Source: Serinus canaria (taxonomy: Eukaryota; Chordata; Aves; Passeriformes; Fringillidae). From it: a DNA stretch of 64,000 bases. The notes under the pieces are model-generated. The model was not told the origin of the DNA. It made no database searches and saw only the letters and a program-made list of their open reading frames with translations. How positions within the stretch are numbered: the first letter of the stretch is position 1; every line of letters starts with the position of its first letter. The DNA lies in the NCBI RefSeq assembly GCF_022539315.1, contig NC_066313.1, forward strand, positions 23,163,059 through 23,227,058. Reading direction: 5' to 3'. Below are positions 13,050 to 26,989 of the stretch, one piece after another. Position numbers and translations under genes: made by a program.

Positions 13050-16000
13050 TGTTCACACTCCCGCTGGAGTCTCCCTTAGGAAAAGGTTGGTATTTTGGAG
13101 TTGGTACGGACACAGTCCTTATTATTTTGAGCTTTAGAAAGCTGTCAGGTGTGATACTGGCCTTTGAATGTCTTGTATTTCTTCCCTACCAAGAGGAAGC
13201 ACCCAGTGTCCCCAGTAGAGTCACTCACAGAGAATCAACTTGCAGAAAAAAATCCTATTAGAGTTATTTTGGACTATATAGGGACAGGGCTATTGTCTCA
13301 GCAAAGAGATCTGCTGAAGTCAAAAGGCTGGTTAGATGCAGACCTGAGTGTCCCCACGGTGGTAACAAACGGCATTGTCCCACACCACATGCCTGGTTAT
13401 GGCCTTTACCAGTGGGTGAGCCTGGTGAATACCTGCCCATAACCAACGTCTAGCATATTAAATTATTTTTTGTGCTCTTCAAAATGCTCCTGTTGGATCA
13501 ACATTGTGATTGATCCACACGAATGAGTTCATGAAAGCCTGCCTGCACTCAAATTTATATGAGTTTAACTCTAGTGACTTTAACAATCACTTCATCTCTG
13601 GTTCAATGAACACACAGGAGCTGTACGGGTTGAATAAAATCATTTTCTAAAATGGTCTGCTAAATTTGATTTGACTCCTTGCTCAACAGCTCATAATTTG
13701 GATTAAAGAGGTTCTGGTGCCAGTTTGGTGTGCACAGGTCATATCAACATTAAGTTCCCCAACCCAAATCAAGAGACTCCACCAACCTGTTCCAGAGATA
13801 ACTAATTATTCCTAAGCCAACCCAGTTAAGACCAGGGAAAATCCTAAACCCAGAGATCTGGCAGACAGAGGAGGAGAGTGGAAAGTGCCACTGGGACAAA
13901 GCCAAGGACATTCATTCCATCGGCAAGAGAAGACTTCCTGCTTTATTGCCCACAAGAACCATCACCAATGATCACAGGATGTCTCACAGGAACCACATGG
14001 TGATACCACATGGCTGCAGGAGCTGACTTGCAGCTGTATCATCACCACACTGCCTGGTCCCAGTGGGCAAGCTGTCATGGAGGAAGAAGGTCCAAGACCA
14101 GCCCTACTCTCCTTAGTGACAACTGCCTGAACCATGATGTCTCATGGGCACTGTTCTGCTGCTCTCACCACCATGACAGGTGAGTGCTGAGTCATTTGAC
14201 AGCTTCACGGCTCCCAAGCAAGCAACAGTTTCTCAACCTGCCTCCTCAGCCACACCATCATCCCAGGCAGGGCTGTGCAGTGAAGCTCATCCAAATGATC
14301 ACGGGGCCTGTTACTCACATGCAGAGGGAGAGAGAGAGATGTAACTCAGCAATCAGTCATGTTGACAAGCCTTGGGATCCCATCTGACAGCAGCAGGGGG
14401 TGCAGCAGACCACAATGGTCATCAAAGTGTTTAAATATGAAACTGCTTGCCTATTCAGTGTCATGTCAAAGGAGCCAAAGTTTGGCCTGGCAGTCTATAG
14501 TCAGTGGAAAAAGAACCTCTCAAGACTAAGCTGGTGTTTTAACCTCTACCTCTCACTTTGGGTCAGGCTTTTGATAAATGTGGACTCACACACAGCTCTT
14601 TCCCATGGCCTGCCTCTGAATTCCCAGGTCTGGAGACTCTGACTCCCCACATTGCATTTCACAACAGGCCCTCAGAAACCCAAGAGCCAGAGGCTCACGT
14701 GATACTACTGCAGAGAGCTCCTGCCACCATATGTGCTGATAGCAGGGCCAGGGAAAGGGATGAAGACTCATGGAGCATCCTAAATGAGAAGGTAAAGTTG
14801 CAGTCACCTGTTACCTGTGTCTCATGTAATGAATCTAGATGCTGCAGACAACAAACACAATTACCACAGCATTTACCAGCAAATCCCTCTGGGAGTCAGG
14901 ACCATAACATCTCAGAATTTCAGGAGCTGAGCTCACCTTGGAGGGCTTGCCTTGACTGATACAGCTAGGATTTTATGCAGTCTTTACAAAGTTCAAACTA
15001 GGAAAGGGAGAACATTAAATTTAAATAGATGTGCTCAGCTTTTTGGGTTTTGCCTTTCTTCTTTTAGGTTCATTATCTTTTGTGACACAAAGCAAAGGAT
15101 GGAGAATACAGGGGGAAAATCTGCAAAGAAACAAAATTCAAACCTTCAAAACTTTGATTTACCTTCAGGTGGAAGTGGGATCGAATATCCACCTGAGACA
15201 GGCTGGCTCTGGCAGAGTGACACAAACAGAAGCAATAGCAACTCCAGAGATGTTTCTCTGGCAAAAGAAACAGGAGCAGCACTTTCCTCACCAGGTTTGA
15301 TTAGAGAGCTCTCTAATGGTGCAAACACAGGGCTTTGGTTCAGCTTTCCCACCAGAAACCACCAAATCAACGTCAATGCTTACATCCTTTTCTGCATGTT
15401 GTTGGCACTGATGCCTTCTCTGGGGAGAGCTGTATGAGGGAGTTGTCCCAAAAGAAGGCACTCTTTCCACCATCCACTCCTGCACAGCTCCTCCTTCCCA
15501 TGCAAATACCCTGGGAACCATGCTATTTAAATCCTTATTTTACTGTAGTTGGCTCGTCATGTTCATCTGCTCATTAGGCTGGCAGCACAAGCTCAGCAGC
15601 ATTTGCACTTCAGCATGAGAATTTCTGCTGTGAGGTATGACTGTCATCCACTTGCCTGGACATGTTGTTCCTAAAAATAGCCTTATCCTTGTTTTCTCTC
15701 TCTCTAAAATATCAGGCAGTCTCTCTGCTTTCTGAACCTTGATCACCAAATTCCCTTCTCAAATCCTCACAACCACTCCCTCAGTCTCCTCTACAGAAAT
15801 TATTACTCCTAAAACTCTTACTTGCCAAACCAGCAGCCCACCTAAAACTTTCTAATGAGTGGCTTCCTCCTCAGGTCCCTGAAGGTCAAAGGGTGAGCAT
15901 CATTTACCCCACATCCTTGTTGGGTTTCCTATGACGAACAGCTTAACCACAAACTGTCACTGACATTGAATGGTCACAGCTGGCTGGGGAACCAGATGAG

Positions 16001-16495
16001 GACATGTAATTTGGGTGCCATGATGCCTTAGCAGTATTCCCTACTCATGACTAGAATGGGCCTTTCCTGGTAGGGAAAATCCTACCTCAGACAGAGCCAA
16101 ATAAGCAGTCTGAAGCAGACTCATCCTGCAACTCAGAGGAAGAGGAAGCCATTATAATAGCTGTTCAGGGATCTCAGCATAAGAAATAGGCAACGTGGAG
16201 CTGTTTGTGTGCCTGTACCAACAGAGAAGCCACGATAAACAATGCAGAACTGCAGCAGCGTGGATGTCACCTTCCTGCCCTCCTCATCTCATCCTTGTAG
16301 GCTCCACTATGTCCCACACCCACAGTGCCTCAGACACATCTACCACACAGATAAAGGTAGAAGCAGCTAAGAGGCTCAGCATGGGGGAGAAGCTTTCTGA
16401 GTTCAAGATGCCGCCTGCAGCTGTGCCCTACTACCGGTTCCCTCCACGTCTTGGACAATCCTAGCAAAACAGAAAGATTGCATGAACTCACACTG
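13050..16495. other. unique non-coding DNA, no gene seen
   Basis: The longest frame is 161 codons (14952-15437, plus strand), with no domain, no codon bias I can see and no splice context, so it is treated as chance. There is a short GA run at about 14325-14340 and a single octamer ATGCAAAT at 15500-15507. No repeat family was recognised. Confidence 0.5.
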
Positions 16496-16499
16496 CTAT

Positions 16500-17010
16500 A
16501 AGGGGAAATTGGGACTTCATTATCTTCTGGAATTGACGATGAAACGTGGTATCTCTGCGCATCCCAAGGCTCCTGAGCAGAGCACAAACCAAAGCCTTGC
16601 TAACTGTTTATTATTAAGATCTAAAATCTGTCGTGTGCCTTTGTAACTCGTTTTCTCGATTGATGAGAGGAGGGCCCTGAGGGAAGAGAAAATATTTTCC
16701 AGGAAAGCAGCTTTTAACATCAGAAGGCAGGAAACCAAACAAGGAGCACAAGTGCTCCTTGTGCCTCTGCCTTGAATGCCGGGTGCTGCATTTTCCTGTG
16801 CAAGTTTGGTGAAAGGAGTAGAGTACCCATCTTGCCCAGGTGGGAAAAGAGAAAACAAGCTCTTTACTGCATGTTGGGCACTTTCTTATCATCTGGCATC
16901 CAGAACCATCATTTCTAAATCTGGGAAAGCAACTACTGAACAATCTCGTTCTGATTTGGTAATGATTAAAATACTTAATGCAAGCACAAATCGGCTGCAG
17001 TTGGTGTAAG
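16500..17010. promoter_or_regulatory. candidate conserved non-coding element
   Basis: About 500 bp with retained CpG (near 16536, 16544, 16558, 16631, 16649, 16656 and 16780), a TTATTATTAAGATCT block at about 16610-16622 and a CGATTGATGAG block near 16656. A 177-codon minus-strand frame (16614-17147) crosses it but has no recognisable domain and no initiation or splice context. A regulatory element is likelier than an exon. An 11-bp inverted repeat lies inside (listed separately). Inference only. Confidence 0.3.
16739..16762. repeat. 11-bp inverted repeat, 2-base spacer
   Basis: ACAAGGAGCAC at 16739-16749 is followed by AA, then its exact reverse complement at 16752-16762. It lies within the conserved-element candidate. 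It could be a dimeric binding site or chance. Confidence 0.75.
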
Positions 17011-17929
17011 TGAACCAAAAACCTTTCTTGTGTAAACTCTTCAAGAAGAACAACTTCTAGTGGTCCCACAAGCAGCTTCAGTTTACACATGCCCTTCTTT
17101 TTTTCCTTCCTCCAATGACATTTTCCTTTTCTCAAAATCAAAAACATTAGGCTAAGCTTGTCTGTGCTGTACCAGAAAGTTTTGACTACCTGACCATGTA
17201 CCCATGCTTAGTCAGTCTCCTGCATGCATCCACCATGGATCCAATGCTTCCATAGCTCCAGCACAGCACATCTGCACATTTTGCAGAATGGGTACAGAGC
17301 AATGCAGAAGTGCCAGCAAAATGCTGCAATGTGTGAAGGGATCTGAATGCATAATGTATTGTACTGTGTTTTGATGCATTCTCCTGCTCTAAAGGATAAA
17401 ATTGTTTCTCTAGCTCAACCTCAGGACGTGGATTCACAGACAAGCACTGTCTGTGCTCTCCAATGCCACCACACAGGGTGCCCTCAAGTTGTAATTAAGA
17501 TTAAACCACAAAGATGTGCACTGCTATGCTGCAACACCTTCCAGGTGAAAATACTCTTCAGTTCTATGACTATCAAATCAGGGCTGTTATGAAATGTGTG
17601 ACTGAATGATGGCAAAAATGTGTACCTGCAATTGCTTCCTTGCTGAGGGACAAATCAGGAGAAGATGGCTGTGACAGATCCAGCAGAAGGACCAGGTCAG
17701 AAGATACTAAAAGAGCTAGAAGGATTCTTTCCATATTGTCACCTTACTCCACAAGTGAAAGAAGTCAAATCTTTACTTTGAATATTTTCCTTTGGTTTCT
17801 GGTTACATTTCTTTAGAAAGCAGATCTAATGAAAGCACAGGAGACACTGTTCTCTGTGGCTACGAGGTTAATAAGAGTGGAACACAGGAGCAGCAGGAGC
17901 TGCAGGAAGAATAATTCCTTTTAAAGCTG

Positions 17930-18160
17930 GAGATCGGAAGCCCATAGGTGGTAAGTGTGACATTTCCGCACGGAGGAGTCCAGCTTAATTACCTACAATT
18001 CAAAGGTAGAAAGTTATACATTAAGGCAGCAAAAAGAAAGTAGTAAGAGAGAACAGACTTTGGCCGCTCATGAAGATTTGACATCATTAACTCTCCGGCT
18101 TCCAAGCATGTTCCCGTATTTTCACTGGCCAAACACCAATACAGCTAATTGCATTTGTGT
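17930..18160. promoter_or_regulatory. candidate conserved non-coding element
   Basis: This stretch retains CpG (near 17936, 17967, 17971, 18064, 18093 and 18116) and has homeodomain-like AT cores such as CTTAATTACC near 17985 and GCTAATTGC near 18144. There is no coding frame, and the neighbouring sequence lacks both features. Inference from texture alone. Confidence 0.25.
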
Positions 18161-18164
18161 TACC

Positions 18165-21100
18165 TGCAGTTCAGTGGGAAATTGTCTCTTTCTTATTGCC
18201 TGCACTGTTGTATGGTACAGAAACACACAGCAATACCAAGCAGAGTGGCTCTCGCTCATTTGGAGGTAGAACAATTCCTGTGTGCATGAAGCTTGGCTCA
18301 GCAAGAAAGGCAGACAGCACCAAGGGGCCAGAGCTGCTGTTATTCAGATGGCAGCCAGTTCTGGCTTGGTGACAGGGACAGCATCCACAGGTGCTAAATG
18401 CCTGAAAGTTATTTGGCAGAGCCTGCACGGCTGGGCAGTGCTGGTTATCGTAATATCTGGCCAATTGAATATGAGTCACCTATTCACCTACTCAGTATTT
18501 ATATATGCTACCAACAGACATATGGTTTACAGCAAACTAGGGAACAGACACTACTGCACACTCATTTCTTCATCTTTCCCAGCATTTGCTGATGCATTCT
18601 CAGTTGAGACTAACACAGGCCAAACTTCCTTTCCAATATACCACTAAAAAGGCTATATTCTGACAGCTGTTGTTATTGCCTTAATCTCTTCTCTGTTGCT
18701 CATTCCTAAAATGAGGAACTGGTGGCCAACTCTGAATTACCAAGTTCCCAAAGTCAGACATGCTGAGAGGACCAAGATTGGTTTGCCAGATACATTTTCT
18801 TGTGCTAGGAAGTCAATGTAAGAGCTTCCCATCACCCCCACCTCTTGTCTGAGTCCCACTTGCATCTGTTCAGTTACACCAATACAGGTGACTGTGAGGA
18901 CACAGAAAATAAAATATGTACAATCAGTTTAAAAAACCTGTTAAAAAAAACATAATTTCCCCAAATAGACTGATGGAAGCCCCTTTCTCAAGCACTGCAG
19001 CTCACACATCAAAAAGGAGAGTACCATCATAAAAGCCCTTTCCCTTGGGTCTGCTCCCAACTAGACAAAAGTGAGGAACCATTCCCAGCCTGGGCTGAGT
19101 CCATAAATTATTTTTTTCTATTATAGGCAGAAAGAGAAAAAGCAAAGGGAGAGAATCAACATTCACATGTGGATGCCAGAGAAAGCAAAACATTACATGG
19201 AGTCACTAAATGCTTTCTTTGCAGGGCACTTGGCTGCTCTGAGATGAGCAAATGAAGGCAAACAGGCCCAACCCTCATGTTCTTCCTGCTGGACATGAGG
19301 AATCTGCAGGAAGAAACACTGCATACCCAGGATGCTCACTCTTCAGCTGCTGCAGGAAAAACAGCCACCACCTGCAAGCTGCCAAGTGCCAGATCTGATC
19401 AAACCTGTTTCCTTAGCCCTGCAATGTTACAGTAAAGGCTGTTTCTGCCTAGGTCTGCTCTGAGTGCCTCCCTCCATCACCAATTCCCAGCTGCTACAAG
19501 ACTCAGGCCAGGGGATCCCCTTGATCCTCCTATGTCACTGCATTTGCTGGCTGGTAAAACCACCTGTAACCAATGTGACCAGAGGATCTCATGGACAAAG
19601 AAGTTGACATTTCTGAGGCAACTGAGAATGGACACCTCTGGTTTCTGAACACCCTTCCTCACCTCAGTCTTCCATGCATTGATTTAAGATGATTAAAGTG
19701 GCAGATCCTGGAAGGGCAGAAAACTTCAAGGCTTGCCATTATATTACGGAAGAGCTGGAGTCTCTTCAGAACTAAGGTTGTAATCAGTTTCCACTCTCAG
19801 CTCTGACTTAAATAACTCTTCATATGCTTTCCTCAAACTTCATCTCATAATTGCAGGGTTTTGTACTGAAGGTAAAAAGATTGCTTATTGTTTTCCTCCC
19901 TTCCCTCCTCCTCACTGCAATTTGAAGAATTTGGACCTGCAATTCAAAGAGGAAGGCAATGCCAGACTGAACCTTTGTGAGACTAAATGTTTCCTTACCT
20001 TCTTTCACTTGAGAAAACAAAGCAAAATACTCCCCCCCACACAAAAAAAAGAAAAACTGAAACAGTTTTTTTTCATCTCTCTAAGTTACTCAAAATTCAA
20101 ATCTCTTTGAAAACACGCACATAAGCAACAGTTGAAGAAAACAAGGTGCAAGTCACAAATAGAGTTAGGTGTAGAAAACTAAGCATGTATGTAGTTGGCA
20201 TTCTGCTAGCCAGTGCTAGCTGGAAAACCTTCCAAAAGCTGAAATCACTTGATCAAGGAGATTTTCTAGTTTTAGACAAAATGAAAATCTCCTTAAACAC
20301 AAAAGACTCTTTTCCACTGAAGACATGGAAATCATCAAAACACTCTCCACTTGCTCTGGAAGTAGAAAATTGCTGCATACAGAAAACACAAAATTCATCC
20401 TGGGCTGTACTAAAGCAGATTAGACTTTTCCATTACTTTTGCTCTGGTTTTTTTTTATTTCTAGAGGTTAAAATTTTGGCCCCAATTATATGCAACACTT
20501 AGTATTTTTGCTATTTGCATAAAACTTGTGTTTGCACTGGATTCAATGTAAAATACAATCCAGGCAGTCAGTTTGCTCCTACAGAAGAGCCTCCACAAAA
20601 GTAAAAATTATCCATCTCTCCAAGCTGTTAATTTTTTTTTTATACTGATTGTTGTTTTCAGATTTCTGCAGGTGGCTAATTAATAAATTGTTTTTAAAAA
20701 TCATTAAAAAGACAGAAATTTTGCTTTCTGTAGCAAGGAGCATCATGAGGTGAAGAGCTGGTTATCTCCATCTGTCCCTGACAACAAGGGGACAAACAGG
20801 ATCCTCAAGCTCCTCACAAATTAGCCTGTACAGAGTACCAGCAGAAATATGGGCTCCACATAAAGAAATTAAACCTTGCAGAGGATTCATTAATTTGAAT
20901 TTAATGATCACCATGACTTGCATCTGTAAACAGTTATGCACATGTGTAGCTTGAGTCACACTTAGATGCCAGTAAAGATTCAAACTTCATAAAACTCACA
21001 TATGCATATGAACACAGAAACCTTTGGATGCTGCACTTAAAATTCCCTTCTAGACATCTAACAGCTAATAAATATGTAAGGGAAAAGGGAAGCCACTGTA

Positions 21101-24100
21101 TCTTCCTGTATGAGGTCTGGGAAAATAAAAACAGACTTATTGAGCATACTGCTGCATCTTCCAAAACACCCTGGTTCTGCCCACCTGGTGGGCAACACCC
21201 ATCTGTTTGTGCAAGATGCACTTCTAACAACCACAGCCAGGCACTCAAAAAAATCACTGTCTGCAGGAAAACAAATTTGTCGAAGGCATGACGTTTTGAC
21301 ATCCTTCCCACCTCCAGACAATTTAATCTGGCAGTAAGTAATGTACTGGTCTGGTTTGATGAAATGGACACCCTGACCCTTTCTTACACTTGCAGGTTGA
21401 TTGATTGTTTGTACCTGAACAATTACGCCTTAGCAAACAGACAAAAAACAAAACAAACCTTTTGGCCACAACATTTAATTTCTGCTAGCAGCATTTCACA
21501 GCTGTTACTTCCCTGTTTACTCAAAGGAACTTATATTTTGCTTTGTAAAATGCCTTACGTTCCCATCCTCATTTCCATACTCTGCTGTAGGTAAAAACCT
21601 ACTTCCTTTGAGTTCCTTAATTGAAATACATCTAATTCCACTGGCATTTTCCAAGATTTGTTTACAGCACAGCTAGCCACTTAAAAAGCAACAATGTTTT
21701 TTAAAGGAATATATCCCCTAATTCTTATTGCAAACAATGACTCAGATTCTAGTTAGGAGGAGTATTCTTATTCTGTTTTTCACCCTCCCCTGATAGCTTT
21801 TTGTCTCCTCTCAGCCTGGACAATGAAAATCAATGTGGCAGCTTTCCTTTTTCTCTCCAGTGAATTTAAGTATCAGGTGACAAGGAAGCAGTTTTTAAGA
21901 CAACCCTTTGCACTGGAACTTTTGCAAAAATGAACTTCTTAATGGAAATTACTTACTCTTGGCTTATGTGGGGGAGAAAAACCAACAACCACCACCTTTT
22001 CTCTTTTTTTTTTCTTTAAACAAAGCAAAAATTCATCAGCCAAATAGGAATTGACAGCATTCCTTTAAAAAGCAAAATAAAGCTCTCCCCAGCTGGGCAC
22101 TCACCAGGCTGCTATATTTATTTGTGCCTCACGTGCTGGGCCCATGTGCAATTCAGCTTCCCTTGATGTGAGCAGGCTTGCTGTGCTCTGCCTTCCCAAG
22201 TCCCCCCGGCACACTTAAGTTTTTTTCTCTGGCTCTCGCTCCGTATCACCCCTGTGCCCCGGTGGAACACAGCTGATCCAAGCCCCCAGGAGAAGCCTAG
22301 ACTCCAGTGCTGGCTCCAGCCCCAAACTCAGACAAAGCTCAAGCCCATCCTTGTCCCAGACCTCTAGAGCTGCAAGCAGAGGTTGGAAATTGATACTCAC
22401 CCTTCTAGAAATTCATCCTTGAGAAAACTCACAGGCTCTACTGAGGTTTCCCCAATCAATTGTTCTTTACTTTGGCTGGCATAAAAAGCTGAAAAATCTA
22501 TAAGAATACTAAAAAGCACTTTCGGTTGTATTCTGACTTTTTTTCCTTTGCACTTGGTGATAGTTTTTGGGATGAGCCTGCTATGCAGCTAGGCATCCTA
22601 ACTCATAAAGAAGAAACACAACTGTTTTTTTCTTTTGAGCAGTTAATATTCCTCCCACTACCTGGTTTCACAATTGAAACTGACCATTCCACTGTTTAAA
22701 CATGCATTTTTGCTCCTCCCTGTGACCAGGCTTCTTCTGGTTTTTCCTGCTCTGTAAAGCCTCTGGCTCAGGAGTAAGGATGACAGCCATCACATTGACC
22801 TAAAATGCCCTGCCTCTGTCCTAATGCAGAGAGACTTGAGATGCTCACAGGTAACTCCTACAGCTCTGCACTTTGCAGCTTGGAATTTTAAGATGAATAG
22901 TCACGAATTTCTACGTGACTTAAACCACCAGAATACAAATTTTAATCATTGAGGGTCTGCTCCTTCGGAAGCTCAAGTATCCAGGGATGGGACAGACAGG
23001 AGGTTTTAGGATGTGCAGCATCACTTCATAATAATACCTGACATGTTTATTTTACTGGTAGAAGTTATTTCTCTTTCCCTCTTCCTTCTCTGCAGAAAAT
23101 ATTCCTCAGCCATGTGTGTGTCTGTCCATCTGCCCTCCTCTTCCCCTCAATCTCAGGTTATTCCCATTTGAAGCTGACAGCCCAAAACTTAACGAGCTTC
23201 CCTTATTACACCAATCATTCGTAACAGCTTCTGAACACCAGCCACAATTTATGACTGCATTTTCAAATCAGCACAGGGCACTTCCATTTGCCTTCTTACT
23301 ACAGAAAACTTGTTTTAATAAAATCCAAAATGAACACTCACCTACAAACTGAGAAGTTTCTGAAACAGAAAATGAAGTAATGGGTCTCCTTGGTTTGCCT
23401 ATATCAACATAGAGCTTTTCAGACAGACTTAATTCTTACCATCATGAGAAAAGAAAGTCATCACCAGCAAATTGTTCCTACTGAAAGCACTGTCCTGAAC
23501 AAAGTGTGACACAATTTCAAGGGAAGAGAGAAAACTTGTGGTACAGATTTTGGGTTTTTTCCCCTCAGGGCTTAATTCAGCTCCTCCTGAAGAGGGTTTT
23601 TGTTTGCTTGTTGAACTATTATATGTATGCAGGTCGTCTGAGTGTTGCCAGGGGCTGGGAACTTCTGCTAAAAATCCTTTTTGACAATTGCTTTGTAGTT
23701 TCAGTATTTGCAAACTGCTAAACAAATTAAGAATAGAAACAGAAAAAAGACTTCAGCAGTCATCTGACATCCTATTTTAAGCCTGTTTCTGATGACATGC
23801 CCTCTGACATTTTTTTATAATGTCAGTGACTTTTAAAATTAGAGTTCAATCAGCTAATTTTCAGTGCTCTTGTGCATTAGATTCAACAAGATGAGTCTAC
23901 TGTGGTAGCTCTTTAATTTCTGATTTGTTTTTACATTGTTTGTGTTATTTTATTCTTGAGCCATAAAGTGACACAAAATGAATTAAAGGACATTTTTCCA
24001 TCTAAAAAATTCTACCTTCAGGTAGCTATAGGCAGCAATCCAGGGAATCCTGTTCATTTCTTAGTAGGTAAAAACCTCTTACTCAAGGCTTCACATGGTC

Positions 24101-24925
24101 TGTCTTCTGGGGATGGTTTTATTCCTTTGTTTATCTATCTCATAAGGCAAACATCTGTTCAAAATCAGGTAAACTCCAGTTGAAACTTTAACTACAGAAG
24201 AGCTACATTCATTTCAGAATAACTTCACTTAGTAGAATTCATTCATCAGAGTCCTTGCAAAAATTATTCACCATCAGCAGAATACTACAGCAGAAAACTA
24301 CAAACCAAAATTTTATTTTACAGAAATAAACACTAGTTAAAACTTGTAACACAACTTTAAGATTGAAATGTAAAAAGAGTTTCCATATAAAACAACATGG
24401 AGGCAAAACCAGGCACTGGTTACATTTTGTGTTTTTATAATTTACTACTTTTGCCCAGTTGTGGCAATGGAACCGGAGATTCAAAAAAAAAAAAGAAAAT
24501 CCAAAGAAAAATGTGAAAGGGAAGACACTTGAGAAGCCACTTCTGTTAGAGAGGATATCTTAATGTGAACTTGAATCAACTGTAGGAGTGACCAGATTTG
24601 ACACGGTAACAAAATCAGGTTGTTCCTGGTTCTGATAGGTAAATCAAAGCAGAGCTGCAAGAAGTGGCTGTTCGACTTCAATGAGCATTAAATGAGAAAA
24701 AAACAAACGCAAAGCATCCATGAAGTTCATGCAATGTGAGGCAAGCCCAAAGGAATACAAAAGCCCAAGTAAACAAAACTGCTAACAAGTGACCCACTGG
24801 GAGAAGGGCAGTTCTGCAGCAGCTCTGATCATGTGCCTCTGCAGCTCAGCCACTGCTTACAAGCTTTGCTGTTCGACCTACATCAACTCAGGGACAGACA
24901 AGGAGAAGGAACAAGTGAGAGGGAA
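18165..24925. other. 6.8 kb of unique AT-rich non-coding DNA
   Basis: Open frames reach at most 145 codons (20934-21371, minus) and none is recognisable. A 90-bp CpG-keeping patch sits near 22195-22285. Short A and T runs occur near 20635, 22008 and 24483. No LINE, LTR or DNA transposon could be named. Confidence 0.5.
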
Positions 24926-24926
24926 A

Positions 24927-24949
24927 CACCATCACCATCATCATCACAC
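24927..24949. repeat. short (CAT)n-like microsatellite
   Basis: Imperfect CAC/CAT triplets run for about 23 bp. In one frame this encodes a run of histidines, which is a by-product of the triplet repeat and not evidence of a gene. Confidence 0.85.
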
Positions 24950-25559
24950 TAAAAGCTCTGGAGCAGAAAGAGCTGCAGTCCCAAAGACAGAATCTCTTTG
25001 GTGATACAAGTTTGCTTAATAACTGGAACCAAGGTAAACTGGGACTGTGAAAGCAGGGGGCAACTTTGGTGAGAGCGAACAAGCAATGATAGAGTTCAGA
25101 TCCCATACAAAGAGTAAGAAGTAAAACAAGAACACAAAAGCAGGAACTTTAATGAAGCAGAGAATACACACCAAAAACAAATAGGTAGGCTCCAATGCAA
25201 GTAATTCTAAAGGAAACAAGGAAAACTGACAATTTCTCAGAGAAACAGCACTGAGACACCCAGCGTCCTATTGCAGCACATAGGAAGGCAGGAGGACATG
25301 ACTAAATCATGAACACTTCCTTTGATCTTGTATGAAGGGAGCACAGACCCAAGGTCCAGCTACTAGATGGGGGGAGGATATAAATGATGCACAGATTCAA
25401 TCAAAAAGCAACAAGCATCCCCTTTATTCACTAGCGGAGAGGAGAACAAAAAGAAAGTGTTAATGAAAAAGGACAGATGACAGTCTAAAGGCTGAATAAT
25501 TTCTGGAGGACAGTTCATTAAGTAGGTCAAGTGCAAGCATCTAACACTATGCTATTAAT

Positions 25560-26985
25560 GCCAATGGCATGAAAGCCAAGAAAAAAACCTAGAGGAATGT
25601 GTAATCAAGCTGGCTGGTCCTGACAAACCTCTTCTTTGAATACTTAAGAGAAGCAGTTGAAGCAATTCCAGTTCATAGAGGACATGAATCATAGAGAACA
25701 GAAGAGAGTTAAGAAGTGGTGCCTAGCTTTAAAAAATTATGCTAGAGAATTACAGACCACTCAGTTGAACTTCATCCCAAGAAAAATTGTTGAAACAAAT
25801 AATCGAACTGTATGTAGAAAGCTAAAAGGATAAGTATGAAGAGATGAGTAACAGACCCTGTTGAATTGTCAGAAAGAAATTGTGTCAAGCCAATTTAATT
25901 TCTTTGTGTGACAAGTAATGGGCCTTGGGCAAAGGTGACAAGCAGTAGATGCCATATATCTTGACTTTTAGTAGGATTTGTGACTGGTGCCTGTGATATT
26001 CTCTTCAGCAATCTCAGAAAACATGGACTAGAAACTACACAAGGGTAGGAATAAAACCAGTGTCACAGGCTGATTCAGAGGGCCTCTCTCAGAGGTTTCT
26101 GTCAACAAGGGAAACTGTGCCCAGTGAGATGCTCAGGGCTCTCTCCCAGGACAAATATGCTGAACATATTATCCTCTAACCAAACAATGGTATGGAGTAG
26201 AGATCTGGTTCATAAATTATGTAGAAGATATCTGACCGCTGAAAGCTAACGTAAAAACTGAAATGGATCTTTACAATGTGGAGTAGAACTCTTAAACACT
26301 GAATGAATACAGGAAAGATCTATTAAAGCCTTTAACAGGGAGATACAACCACACAGAAACGATAAGGGAACAATTAAATAGTCAAAAGTTCTTCAAAAAG
26401 AAAACAATCTGAGGTGGGCAGAAGGCAGTGATTTGCCAGCTGGACTTATCTGAGCAGTATTATTACACTGAGAAAAAGACAAATACCATGCAGACATAGG
26501 GATCTCAACACATTATATGATCTTTCCACTCTACCAAGCACTGAGTGGCTTCTGCTGGAATACCGTGTCCTGTTTTGGGCATGACACTTTAAGAAAGATG
26601 TGGGCCCAAGAAAAGAGCCTAGAGGAAAGCAAAAAAGAATAGTTATGCTTCTAGAAAACACCTCTTTCAGGGTAAATTGAAAGTCAGTTGGACAAGAAGA
26701 CTGGAGGAGGTATGACAAGAATCTTCATGTATACAAAATATTGTTTACAAAGGGGAAAAATCATTTGTTCTCCATGTCCAGCGCAGACAGAGAAAGGAGT
26801 AACTGACTTAAATTTCAGAAAGAAGGATGCATGCTAACTAGCAAGCAGAATGAAAGCTCTATTGGTAAGCTTGGGAAAGTATTAGAAAGTCTGCTTGGGA
26901 AGGGCATAGTCTTTCTGGTACTGGACAGCTTTCAAATAAATCATATGTCAGGAATAACAGATTTACAGGTGACTGCATCAAGGTA
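25560..26985 (+). mobile_element. old CR1/L3-like LINE, ORF2 3' half and tail
   Basis: The order of landmarks is that of the old amniote CR1 lineage. It has ATTACAGACCACTCAGTTGA (about 25750-25769), CAAATAATCGAACTG (25796), AGCCAATTTAATTTCTTTGT (about 25889-25908), then the reverse-transcriptase region ATATATCTTGACTTTTAGTA (25955-25974). Next come AATGGTATGGAGTAGAGA (about 26186), the CCGTGTCCTGTTTTGGGCAT block (26562-26581) with AAGAAAGATGTGGGCCCAAG after it, and a 3' part with AGGGGAAAAATCATTTGTTC (about 26752-26771) and a TGACTTAAATTTCAGAAAGA block (26804-26823). Frames are shattered by stops and indels. It is far more diverged than the copy at 49105, which implies an old insertion. The 5' boundary is soft. 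Confidence 0.75.
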
Positions 26986-26989
26986 GACA

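Noticed and set aside
14952..15437. 161-codon plus-strand open frame
   Set aside because: No homology, no splice context and mixed composition.
16614..17147. 177-codon minus-strand open frame
   Set aside because: The translation resembles no family. It overlaps a block better explained as a conserved non-coding element.
24789..25004. Polyhistidine-containing frame
   Set aside because: The histidines come from a (CAT)n-like microsatellite at 24927-24949.
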